From: Anaerolineae bacterium
GTDB taxonomy: Bacteria; Chloroflexota; Anaerolineae; JAFGEY01
Assembly: GCA_016783145.1 (NCBI GenBank)
Contig: JADHXD010000001.1
Coordinates: 1-64,000, forward strand
Reading direction: 5' to 3'
DNA: 64,000 bases
Position 1 is the first letter of the stretch; each line of letters begins with the position of its first letter. The notes beneath the pieces were generated by a model. That model was not told where the DNA came from. It did not search any database and was given only the letters and a program-made list of their open reading frames with translations. Below are positions 53,268 to 61,388 of this stretch, in pieces. Both the position numbers and the translations under genes were made by a program.

Positions 53268-55255
53268 AACCAAACCAGGCTCAAGCACACGAACGGATGC
53301 GGACCAGCGAGCTCCTGTCGAGGCGCAGGCGAGTGTCTCTCGCGGCGTGCGTCCTCTTGCTCCTGCTCGCTGTCATCTGGATGGGGAGCGCGCTTGCCCG
53401 GCTGCGCCAGGCCATGTCCGCGGTCCAAGCCGACCTGGACACACTGGAGACGCTGACCGCCGGTGGGCTGCATCCTGTGGACCCTCAGGAAGCGTTGGCA
53501 CTGCTGCGCACGACCCACAGGGACCTGGAAACGCTCCACGCGGCAGGACGGCCCTTCCTGTGGATGGCCCCCTATCTTGGCTGGCTGCCTGGCTACGGCC
53601 CTGACATCCAGGCAGCTCCCGCGCTCCTCGAGATCGCCCTCGGCGTGGCATCTGCGGGAGAAAAGATGGCGGGATCGCTCTCCTTCCTCCTGAACGAGGC
53701 GGACGTTCAGGAACCACCGGGAAGGGCAGTGACTTCTCTACACGAAGCAAAACCGCAGATTACGAGTGCGCTGCTGGACATTCAGGACGCCCAGACGGCC
53801 CGTGAGCGACTAAAGGGCCACGAGTTGAGCCCCCGAGTCCAGAGGTGGCTGGACCGACTGGACCGCTATCTTCCGCTCCTGGAGTGGGGCGCAAGGGCAG
53901 CGCTTGTGATCCCAGAGCTGCTTGGGGTGGATGAGGCCCGCACCTATCTGGTGCTGGTCCAGAACGAGGATGAGCTCCGCGCCACTGGAGGCTTTATCAG
54001 CGGCGTCATCCGCCTCACCGTCGAGGGTGGCCGCGTGTTGGAGCTCGAGTTCGAGGACAGCTATGCCGTGGATGACCTGCGACAGCCATATCCAGACCCG
54101 CCCGACCCACTGCGCGAGGTTATGCTCTCTGGGCTGTGGCTCTTTCGCGACAGCAATTGGAGCCCCGATTTTCCCACATCCGCACAAGCGGCCATCGCTC
54201 TCTATGCCCTCGGTCGAGACGTCCGGGCAGACGGCGTCGTCGCGCTGGACCAGCATGCCCTCGTTTTGCTGATCGAGGTGCTGGGGCCCTTGGAGGTTGA
54301 GGGGCAGCCTGAGCCCATCACCGCACAGAATGTCATCCAGGCCATGAGACAGGCGTGGAGCCCTGCGGGCGAGATCGACACAGAATGGTGGCAGCACCGC
54401 AAGGACTTTATGGCTGCCGTGTTGGCCGCGGTCTCTCGGCGGTGGTCGGACAAGATGGACCCAGACACGCTGCGCCTCCTGGGGCGTGCGGCGCTGCAGT
54501 CGCTGGAGCAGAAGCATCTCTTGATCTACCTGGAAGATGCAGACGCCGCCGCGTTGGCATCGGACCTCGGCTGGGATGGGGCCCTGCGGCCCAGCGCCGG
54601 CGACTACTTGATGGTCGTGGACGCGAACGTGGGGTTCAACAAGGCCAATGCGGTGATAAAAGAGAGCATCGCATATACTGTGCATCTTGACGAGATGGAC
54701 GCTCCACGCGTGACACTTGTCGTCCAGCACAGGCACACCATCGAGAAGCGACGAGCACCTTGTCTCCACGAGCCGCGGTACAACCTGACCTACGAGCAGA
54801 TGATGGATCGATGCTACTGGGACTACCTGCGCGTATATGCGCCGCTCGAGGCTCGGCTCATTGACGCGACCGCCCACGCGATCAGCGGGCAGGAACTGCT
54901 CAGTGGTCGCCCCAGCCCAGCCCAGGTGATGGTCGGCCCTCCCGAAGCCGGGCACAATGTCTTTGCCACCTTGCTGCTCGTCGGTCAGGCTGAGACCCTG
55001 GAGACCCGTTTCGAGTACACGCTGGCGGAGAGCATCCTGCGAACTCGCGATGGAGACACAGAGTACGCCTTGCTTGTCCAAAAGCAGCCTGGCACGCAGG
55101 CAATCCCCCTTCGCGTCCGCATCCTGCTTCCACCGGGGGCACAGGTGAAGGACAGTGAACCGGAGCCCGCCTTGCTCACCTCGTCCGAGCTGGCCTACGA
55201 CCTCACTCTTGAGCAGGATCGATCTCTCCGAATCGTCCTTCGAGCTCCTCCCTGA
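53264..55255 (+). CDS. DUF4012-family membrane-anchored protein
   Basis: 663 residues. The ATG at 53264 overlaps the DUF2723 stop by four bases. One N-terminal membrane helix (RVSLAACVLLLLLAVIWMGSAL) anchors a large extracytoplasmic region. A helical segment (residues ~35-200) precedes the DUF4012 domain with YLVLVQNEDELRATGGFISG, FRDSNWSPDFPTSAQ and VVALDQHALVLLIEVLGPLEV. DUF4012 proteins are common in Gram-positive and Chloroflexi polysaccharide loci; their architecture resembles LCP-type attachment proteins, but no reaction has been shown to my knowledge. Last gene of the glycan operon, where it may act in final attachment of the polymer. Confidence 0.85.
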   Translation: MKPNQAQAHERMRTSELLSRRRRVSLAACVLLLLLAVIWMGSALARLRQAMSAVQADLDTLETLTAGGLHPVDPQEALALLRTTHRDLETLHAAGRPFLWMAPYLGWLPGYGPDIQAAPALLEIALGVASAGEKMAGSLSFLLNEADVQEPPGRAVTSLHEAKPQITSALLDIQDAQTARERLKGHELSPRVQRWLDRLDRYLPLLEWGARAALVIPELLGVDEARTYLVLVQNEDELRATGGFISGVIRLTVEGGRVLELEFEDSYAVDDLRQPYPDPPDPLREVMLSGLWLFRDSNWSPDFPTSAQAAIALYALGRDVRADGVVALDQHALVLLIEVLGPLEVEGQPEPITAQNVIQAMRQAWSPAGEIDTEWWQHRKDFMAAVLAAVSRRWSDKMDPDTLRLLGRAALQSLEQKHLLIYLEDADAAALASDLGWDGALRPSAGDYLMVVDANVGFNKANAVIKESIAYTVHLDEMDAPRVTLVVQHRHTIEKRRAPCLHEPRYNLTYEQMMDRCYWDYLRVYAPLEARLIDATAHAISGQELLSGRPSPAQVMVGPPEAGHNVFATLLLVGQAETLETRFEYTLAESILRTRDGDTEYALLVQKQPGTQAIPLRVRILLPPGAQVKDSEPEPALLTSSELAYDLTLEQDRSLRIVLRAPP

Positions 55256-55298
55256 TCCCTCGCCAGCCGCCCTCACTGGACAGGGATTCTACCTACCC

Positions 55299-55327
55299 TT
55301 TACAACGCCGCCCCTCTATACTATAAT
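55299..55327 (+). promoter_or_regulatory. Sigma-70 promoter of the phospho-signalling operon
   Basis: TTTACA (55299-55304), 17-bp spacer, TATAAT (55322-55327). The start is predicted near 55334, leaving a leader of about 210 bases. Confidence 0.75.
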
Positions 55328-55333
55328 ATAGAG

Positions 55334-55543
55334 AGTGCGCCCGACGGGCCAGCAGCGCCTGTGTACCGACGCTGTGGGCGGCTCAAGCCCAGCACCTCCC
55401 AGCCTGTGCAGTTGGCCTGGCATCCTGGGCAGACAGATTCTGAGGCGGGGGATCGCCCTCAGAGAATCTACGGACCGACTGCACATCGCCGCCCAACCTG
55501 ATCAGGTCGAACAGCGCATCCCATAGGCAGATAGGAGGACCAG
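55334..55543 (+). other. Long structured 5' leader of the phospho-signalling operon
   Basis: No gene is visible in it. AGATTCTGAGG (55435-55445) can pair with CCTCAGAGAATCT (55457-55469) with a two-base bulge, and other GC-rich segments may pair. An AGGAGG ribosome site lies at 55533-55538. I do not recognise a known riboswitch class. Confidence 0.4.
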
Positions 55544-58255
55544 GTGACCCTCACAAAGCGATTCCGAATCGCGATCGCAGTCGTGCTCAGCGGGCTTGCC
55601 CTGCTCGCCGGAGCATGGGTTCTGCGGGCTTGTGCATCGCCACCTCAGGCGAGAGCCGGCGGCAGTGTACTGGCGGCACTGACGGACCACACGATCTTGG
55701 AGGCAGAAGGCGTATCCACCAGGACGTTGACGCTCACACTGGCCTCCACGGAGACGCTGAGGCTCTCCATCGTGCCCACGGGAACGCTGACCCTGATCCG
55801 TGACCCGGGCGGACCGCACACTGTTACGGTCATCCTCTCCGGCACCCAGGGGATAGATGCCCCGGTCCCTGGTGCCCTGGAGATCCTGTTCGAGCCCGGC
55901 AGTTCGTTGACGCGTATCGTGACGCTCGAGGAGCCCCTGGACTTTGCCATCATACCCACCGGATCGCTGCTGGCAGATGATCTGATCTTTACGGTCACCA
56001 CCCCGGACAGTGGAACACTGGTCTTTGGCGTCCTGGACTGGGACGTAGTGGACTCGCAGGCTAGCCCTCCCTCAATCACCGAACCGACTGCAACACAACC
56101 CAAACCGACTGCGACGCCGCCCGAGCCCACCGCAACACAGCCCGAGCCGACTCCGACGGCGCCTGCTCCCACAGCCACGCCGCCCGAGCCAACCGCGACG
56201 CCGCCTGCCCCCACTGCAACACAGCCCGCACCCACCGCCTCGCCGCCGGCGCCCACCGCCGCGCTGGTCGAGCCCACTGCTGCCACGCCGATTGCGATCC
56301 CCACGCCTGCGCGGACCCTGGTGGAGCGGGTCAGGGACAACTTTGCCCTGTTTGCCGGCATCCTGCTGGGATTGCTCGTCATCCTGGTTGTCCTTCTTGT
56401 CGTTCAGCTCTTTGGCAGTCGCAAGCAGCCGGAGACAAAAGCTCTTCACCCGGCACCCGAACAGGCACCAGGACCAGCAGGCGCCTTCTCACCTCTCGTA
56501 TGTCCTGAATGTCGTTTCGAGAACCGGGCAAACGCCAGCTTCTGCAATCGCTGCGGAGCACCACTGCCTGGCGAGAGCGCAGTCAGCGAGGCAGCCAAGG
56601 GATCCCCAACCATACCCATGTCGGCAGCCGGCGAACCATCTGAACTGCTCTCGCTCCTGTCCGTCGGTTCGCTGATCGGCGGAGAACGGCTCCGCGTGCT
56701 AAAGGTGGTAGGACAGGGCAAGACGTTCAACACCTACCTGGTTCAGGAGCAACCAGCGACCCTACGCTGCCCCAATGCAGAGTGCGGCGCAGTCAATCCC
56801 GGCGGCGTTCAGCACTGTGAGGTGTGTGGTGCAGCGATGAACGATGAGGCGCGTGACACTCAAACGTACTGGGTAAAAGAGGCACCCAGCGCGAACGCCT
56901 TTATGGTTGAACGCGAGATCATTGCCCTGGGGTTGGCCCACCCGAACCTGGTCCCTCCCCGCGCGGTGTTCGCGGAACCCGTTGGCGAGCAGACGCGCCA
57001 CTATGTCGTGCTGGACGAGCCGCGTTGGCAGACAGCCGAGCAGCTCAGTACGCCGCAGCCTCTGTCCTCCGTGCTAGAGTGGGGCATTGGTCTGGCAGAA
57101 GGTCTGGCGTACCTGCACGAGCACCGCATCGTCCTCCACAAATTGGGCGACCGACAAGTCGCTCTGGCGAATGCGAACGGAGAAGAGCATCCGGCATTGG
57201 CCAAGTGGGCGGACCTGAGTACAGGTTTTGTGATCCCCTTGGAAGAATGGCAGCAGACGGGCACGCGGCGGATCGCCAGCGATGTTCGGCAGCTTGCCGC
57301 CCTAATGTACCGCCTGGCAACCGGCCTCACACAGTATGATCCGCATGTCACGGTAGCGCTGCCCCAGCTTCAGGCCACATTCGCCCACGCGCTTGGGACG
57401 GAGGGATACACCACGTCGGAGGAGCTGGCGGCAACCTTGCGGCAGGCCAAGGTCAGCGTACGCCACCCAAGCGGCCTGGATATCCACGCTGTTCGCCTCT
57501 CAGACACAGGCCGGCAGCGCCCTTTGGATGAAGACAGCATCGTGACGCTGGAGTTGGGCCAGGTCTACCGCTCGGTTAGCATGCCGTTGGGCGTATACGC
57601 CGTAGCTGACGGGATGGGTGGCCATCAAGGCGGAGACGTAGCCAGTCGCCTGGCGGCCCACACGATCGCTCGGCGGGCGATCCAAGATGTGCTGACCCCG
57701 GCAGTGACGGACGGCGCGCCCCCGGTAGACTATGTGGCGTGGCTCAAGAGCGTCATCGCGGAAACCAACCAGATTGTCTTTGAGCGACGCAGATCCTCTC
57801 GGAACGATATGGGAACGACGCTGGTCCTCGCCGTAGTGGAAGACGATACCGCTCACATTGCTCACGTAGGCGACAGTCGCGCTTACCTGATCGCGGATGG
57901 GGCCATCACCCGGCTCACCACGGATCACTCTCTTGTGGAACGGCTGGTCGCCACAGGACAGATCACCGCGGAACAGGCGGCCACTCATCCCCAGCGCAAT
58001 GTCATCTACCGGAACATCGGCGACAAGCCCAAGGTCGAGCCGGACATCACGCGACAGACCCTGGCTCCTGGCAACGTCCTGCTGTTGTGCTGTGATGGAC
58101 TGAGCGGCGAGATCAGCGATGAGGAGATTCTGCGGATCGTGACCCAGTCGCCCTCCCTGCCAGAAGCGGCGCAGCAACTGGTCGCCGCGGCAAACGCCGC
58201 AGGAGGCAGCGACAATATCAGCGTCATCCTGATCGGCGTCCGTGCCGTGATGTGA
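55544..58255 (+). CDS. Membrane-anchored pseudokinase fused to a PP2C phosphatase, with zinc ribbons
   Basis: 903 residues. It has an N-terminal hydrophobic segment (~8-28), an extracytoplasmic beta-rich domain (~40-175), a Pro-Thr repeat stalk (~180-255), one membrane helix (~268-292), then cytoplasmic parts. A zinc ribbon (CPEC...CNRC, ~325-345) precedes a kinase-like domain (~375-640). Its glycine loop (VVGQGKTFNTYLV) and lysine (YWVKEA) are kept, but HRD is HKLGD and DFG is ADLS, so it is a pseudokinase. A second zinc ribbon (CPNAEC...CEVC) lies inside its N-lobe. The C-terminal PP2C domain looks active: YAVADGMGGHQGG, HVGDSRAYL, CCDGLSGEI and GGSDNISV keep the metal Asp residues. GTG at 55544 follows AGGAGG. 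Confidence 0.88.
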   Translation: MTLTKRFRIAIAVVLSGLALLAGAWVLRACASPPQARAGGSVLAALTDHTILEAEGVSTRTLTLTLASTETLRLSIVPTGTLTLIRDPGGPHTVTVILSGTQGIDAPVPGALEILFEPGSSLTRIVTLEEPLDFAIIPTGSLLADDLIFTVTTPDSGTLVFGVLDWDVVDSQASPPSITEPTATQPKPTATPPEPTATQPEPTPTAPAPTATPPEPTATPPAPTATQPAPTASPPAPTAALVEPTAATPIAIPTPARTLVERVRDNFALFAGILLGLLVILVVLLVVQLFGSRKQPETKALHPAPEQAPGPAGAFSPLVCPECRFENRANASFCNRCGAPLPGESAVSEAAKGSPTIPMSAAGEPSELLSLLSVGSLIGGERLRVLKVVGQGKTFNTYLVQEQPATLRCPNAECGAVNPGGVQHCEVCGAAMNDEARDTQTYWVKEAPSANAFMVEREIIALGLAHPNLVPPRAVFAEPVGEQTRHYVVLDEPRWQTAEQLSTPQPLSSVLEWGIGLAEGLAYLHEHRIVLHKLGDRQVALANANGEEHPALAKWADLSTGFVIPLEEWQQTGTRRIASDVRQLAALMYRLATGLTQYDPHVTVALPQLQATFAHALGTEGYTTSEELAATLRQAKVSVRHPSGLDIHAVRLSDTGRQRPLDEDSIVTLELGQVYRSVSMPLGVYAVADGMGGHQGGDVASRLAAHTIARRAIQDVLTPAVTDGAPPVDYVAWLKSVIAETNQIVFERRRSSRNDMGTTLVLAVVEDDTAHIAHVGDSRAYLIADGAITRLTTDHSLVERLVATGQITAEQAATHPQRNVIYRNIGDKPKVEPDITRQTLAPGNVLLLCCDGLSGEISDEEILRIVTQSPSLPEAAQQLVAAANAAGGSDNISVILIGVRAVM
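56081..56291 (+). repeat. 18-bp minisatellite encoding a Pro-Thr stalk
   Basis: About eleven imperfect copies of an 18-bp unit of the form CCN-ACN-GCN-ACN-CCG-CCN encode hexapeptides such as PTATPP and PTATQP with Glu, Ala or Lys in the variable place. The copy number is probably variable between strains. Confidence 0.75.
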
Positions 58256-58424
58256 TCCATCGCACACGTGCTTCCTGTGCAGTGGACGGCATACCCTGCC
58301 TGCCAGGCAGTGTGTAGCACCGGACGGCGCAACCCGTGCGATGGGATGGGCCGTAATCCACGGAACGGGTGGCGATCCGGCTCGTACCGACCAGCAGGTC
58401 CCTTTTTCACTCTGGAGGTAGAAC

Positions 58425-59684
58425 ATGCCAGGAGAAGTGAGCCTGACCGTAAGAACCAACAAGGTCAACTTTCCCGTTACCGGGACACCGCAATTGGTCT
58501 ATGTGCTGATCGAGGCGATGCCTACGGATGCCGTAGCCACCGTACAGATGCCTCTGAACTTTGCACTCGTGCTCGATCACAGCGGCTCCATGTCCGGGGC
58601 CAAGTTGGCTAATATGAAGACAGCGGCCAAGATGGCCACTGATCAGATGGGTCCCAACGACATCGTCTCCATCGTGGTCTACGATGAGAAGGCTCGCGTG
58701 ATCGCCGCTGCGCAGGCGGCGACCAACCGATCCGAACTGCACCGCGAGATCGACCGCATCCGCGATAGGGGAGGTACAGCCATTTCCTCGGGAATGCAGG
58801 CCGGACTGAGTGAGCTGCGCAAGAACCTGGGCCCAGGCCGCGTTAGCCGCCTTCTGCTGCTCACAGACGGACAGACCTATGGGGACGAGCCTGAATGCCA
58901 CCGGCTGGCCGCGGAGGCTGGACGACTAGAGATCCCCGTGACCGCATTCGGCCTGGGAGATGACTGGAACCAGGACCTGCTGGACGGCATAGCCCGGGAG
59001 AGCGGCGGCGTTTCTGATTTCATCGACGATGTCACGCCACAGAAGATCATAGACCAGTTCCAGCAGTCTGTGACTTCAGCACAGGCAGCGGTAGTCAAGA
59101 ATGCCAACCTGGTCTTGCGTCTGGTAACCGGCGTGATCCCCAAGAACGTTTGGCAAGTCCGGCCTCAGATCGCCAAATTGGGGCAGCGCGCGCTCTCAGA
59201 TCGCGATGTCCAGGTCTACCTTGGCGACCTGGAAAAGGTCCAAGGACGCAGCGTTCTGATCGAGATGACCGTGCCTGCGCGCCAGCCGGGGCGATACCGC
59301 GTGGCTCAGGCAGAGCTGGACTACGAGGTGCCCGCGACGGGTCTGACCCACGAAACGGTGCGCACCGATGTGCTGCTCGGCTTCACAGGAGACCCCAGTG
59401 TGGCCAGGCAGGTGGATCCGCTGGTGATGAACGTTGTCGAAAAGGTGACCACGTTCAAACTGCAGACCCGCGCCCTGGAGGAGGCACAAGCCGGCAACAT
59501 CGCCGCCGCAACGCAGAAACTGCGTGCCGCAGCCACTCGATTGCTGGAGATGGGCGAGGAGGATCTAGCAGCCGATATGCAGCAAGAGGCGGCCAACCTT
59601 GAGCAGAAGGGACAGATGTCCTCGAGAGGTACCAAAAGGATCAGCTATGCCACGCGCAAGCTGACACAGAAACTAGAGGACTAG
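58425..59684 (+). CDS. VWA-domain protein (first paralogue)
   Basis: 419 residues, cytoplasmic. The ATG at 58425 follows GGAGG (58414-58418) at six bases. A beta-sandwich strand (residues 5-35) leads into the von Willebrand A domain, whose metal site is Asp51-x-Ser53-x-Ser55 (VLDHSGSMSG) with TDG at LLLTDGQTYGDE. The later part has a second beta domain and a C-terminal helical bundle (LVMNVVEKVTTFKLQTRALEE...TRKLTQKL). That end is shared with the second VWA protein at 61386. VWA proteins of this type usually act as metal-dependent scaffolds; in TerY-type triads they accompany a kinase and PP2C, as here. Confidence 0.9.
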   Translation: MPGEVSLTVRTNKVNFPVTGTPQLVYVLIEAMPTDAVATVQMPLNFALVLDHSGSMSGAKLANMKTAAKMATDQMGPNDIVSIVVYDEKARVIAAAQAATNRSELHREIDRIRDRGGTAISSGMQAGLSELRKNLGPGRVSRLLLLTDGQTYGDEPECHRLAAEAGRLEIPVTAFGLGDDWNQDLLDGIARESGGVSDFIDDVTPQKIIDQFQQSVTSAQAAVVKNANLVLRLVTGVIPKNVWQVRPQIAKLGQRALSDRDVQVYLGDLEKVQGRSVLIEMTVPARQPGRYRVAQAELDYEVPATGLTHETVRTDVLLGFTGDPSVARQVDPLVMNVVEKVTTFKLQTRALEEAQAGNIAAATQKLRAAATRLLEMGEEDLAADMQQEAANLEQKGQMSSRGTKRISYATRKLTQKLED

Positions 59685-59715
59685 GCACGATCCAAGATGG
59701 AGCAAGGAGACAGAG

Positions 59716-60390
59716 ATGAACTGCCCACAGTGTGGTACCGCAAACGAGGACGGAGCGGCATTCTGCGATAACTGTGGTTTCAGGATGCCGGATCTGGAGA
59801 CGATCGTTCAGCCCGGCCCGGCTCCACAGGCGTATCCGCCGGCTCCTCCATCCGCTCAGCCGGCAGACATGGCGCCTACAGTGCTTGCCGGAGCCGGGGC
59901 AACACGGTGTGCCCAATGTGGTACATCCCTACCACCAGGCGCGGCATTCTGTGACAATTGCGGGGGCCCCGTGGGCGCCGCCGTGCCCGTTGTCCAGCAG
60001 CCAGCGCCTCCGCCAGTCGTTCAGCCATCTTATCAGCCGGCGATGCCGCAGCCGCCTGCCAGCAGCCAACCCGTCCTGATCATCCAGGTGACGGGCGCTC
60101 AGATCCCGCTGCCTCTCGGGAAGGGAGAGTATCTCATCGGCCGCGAGGATCCGGTGAGCAACATCTTTCCCGACGCAGATCTGGCACCACATGGCGGCGA
60201 AGAGGGGGGTGTCAGCCGCCGCCACGCACGCCTATTCCAGCAGGCTGGGGGGTGGTACATTGAGGACTATAACACCGTCAATTTCACCTTTGTCAACAAC
60301 CAGAGGGCACAGCCGGGTGTGCCGATGTCAGTGCACAGCGGCACCGAACTGCGCTTTGGTCGGGTCAAGGTGACACTCTTGCTGCAGTAG
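59716..60390 (+). CDS. Double zinc-ribbon FHA-domain protein
   Basis: 224 residues. The N-terminal zinc ribbon is CPQC...CDNC (residues 3-20), followed by a Pro/Ala linker, a second ribbon CAQC...CDNC (~64-82) and another Pro-rich linker. The FHA domain is at ~120-224: YLIGRED, then the phosphothreonine-binding SRRHARLF and YNTVNFTFVNN. FHA domains bind phosphothreonine, so this is a reader for the kinase in the operon. The ribbons share the pattern of those on the kinase and the PP2C protein. ATG at 59716, AAGGAG upstream. The gap from the VWA gene is 31 bp. Confidence 0.92.
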   Translation: MNCPQCGTANEDGAAFCDNCGFRMPDLETIVQPGPAPQAYPPAPPSAQPADMAPTVLAGAGATRCAQCGTSLPPGAAFCDNCGGPVGAAVPVVQQPAPPPVVQPSYQPAMPQPPASSQPVLIIQVTGAQIPLPLGKGEYLIGREDPVSNIFPDADLAPHGGEEGGVSRRHARLFQQAGGWYIEDYNTVNFTFVNNQRAQPGVPMSVHSGTELRFGRVKVTLLLQ

Positions 60391-60418
60391 AGCGGCTCAC
60401 GCATATGCAGAATCCAAG

Positions 60419-61333
60419 ATGAGCAACTACTGCCACCTATGCGGACGCCCGCTGGCCCAAGGCCTGAGCATCCATGTGCACCCTGAGCACCCCGACCATC
60501 AGCTTGCAGTGTGTGGACACTGTCACAAAACGGCCCCGCGCTGCCGGCGCTGTGGGCTGCCGATGCGCGCCGACATGTCCACCGGCGCCAATTGTGCACT
60601 GTGCGCGGCGGGCGCGCCGCGCTGCCGTTCGTGTGGTTCGCCAGTCACCGGCAGCTATGTCGAGATCAATGGCCTAGGTCCCTACTGCAGGACATGCCAT
60701 GAGACGCGCCAGCATTGCAGCGTCTGTGGTGTTCCGCTCGACGCTCGCGCGCGCTACCTGCCGGATGGGCGCGCCATCTGTGCAACCTGCCAGCAGACGG
60801 CAGTTCTCGAGGCTGGACAGGCCAAGTCGCTGTTTGATTGGACAGTCCAGGCCATCCAGACCGCGCTCAGCCTCGGCCTGCGTGTCGGTGTGCGCTTTGT
60901 GGTAACCGACCATCCGGGTCTCCGCGCCCAGATCCAGAAGGCGCGGCCCGACCTGATCTATGAGGCCGACAGGCTGCTCGGCGTCTATGTGCGGGAAGAC
61001 CCACACCGCACCATCTATGTCGAGAATGGGCTGCCCAGCATCCTGTTGATCCAGGTCGTGGCTCACGAGTGGGCACACGCCTGGCAGATGGAGAACTGCC
61101 CGACGCCCCAAGAGATGCTGATCGTGGAGGGCTTTGCCGAGTGGGTGGCATACAAGGTGCTGCAGGAGATGGGCGCGGTGAAGAAAATGGGGCTGATGGC
61201 CGCGCGACCCGACTTGTACGGCGAAGGACTGCGGCTTATGCTTGCTCGAGAAGAGCGCAAAGGCATCCCGGGCGTATTGGCGCTGTGTCTTGCCCGCGCC
61301 CAGCCGGACAAGGCACAGACCCCGGCCCCATGA
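60419..61333 (+). CDS. Zinc-ribbon/LIM-like DA1-type metallopeptidase
   Basis: 304 residues. The first ~125 contain about six CxxC pairs (CHLC, CGHC, CRRC, CALC, CRSC, CRTC, CSVC, CATC) forming tandem zinc-binding modules similar to LIM domains. The C-terminal ~170 are a zincin peptidase: His216-Glu217-x2-His220 in VVAHEWAHAWQ and the third ligand Glu237 in VEGFAEWVAY. This order, LIM-like then HExxH, is that of plant DA1 peptidases, which are regulated proteases; bacterial members are uncharacterised. The ATG at 60419 has only a weak ribosome site and may depend on coupling with the FHA gene, 28 bp upstream. Possible targets are its neighbours. Confidence 0.85.
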   Translation: MSNYCHLCGRPLAQGLSIHVHPEHPDHQLAVCGHCHKTAPRCRRCGLPMRADMSTGANCALCAAGAPRCRSCGSPVTGSYVEINGLGPYCRTCHETRQHCSVCGVPLDARARYLPDGRAICATCQQTAVLEAGQAKSLFDWTVQAIQTALSLGLRVGVRFVVTDHPGLRAQIQKARPDLIYEADRLLGVYVREDPHRTIYVENGLPSILLIQVVAHEWAHAWQMENCPTPQEMLIVEGFAEWVAYKVLQEMGAVKKMGLMAARPDLYGEGLRLMLAREERKGIPGVLALCLARAQPDKAQTPAP

Positions 61334-61373
61334 GTCTTCACGGCCAAAGACGCGGGAGATCGAGGTCCCCTAT

Positions 61374-61388
61374 GGAGGGTGCCACACG
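61374..61388 (+). promoter_or_regulatory. Ribosome-binding site and ACG initiation codon of the second VWA gene
   Basis: GGAGG at 61374-61378, seven-base spacing, ACG at 61386. The arrangement mirrors the first VWA gene (GGAGG, six bases, ATG). It may be a genuine weak start, a mutated ATG or a sequence error. Confidence 0.6.

Noticed and set aside
53810..55276. 488-codon minus-strand frame
   Set aside because: Antisense to the DUF4012 gene; no start signal or family similarity.
55544..58255. Calling the kinase-like region an active Ser/Thr kinase
   Set aside because: The catalytic loop reads HKLGD and the DFG position ADLS, so the essential residues are missing.
61242..61385. TTG at 61242 as start of the second VWA gene
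   Set aside because: It would add about 48 residues read out of frame through the end of the peptidase gene, without a counterpart in the paralogue and without a ribosome site.
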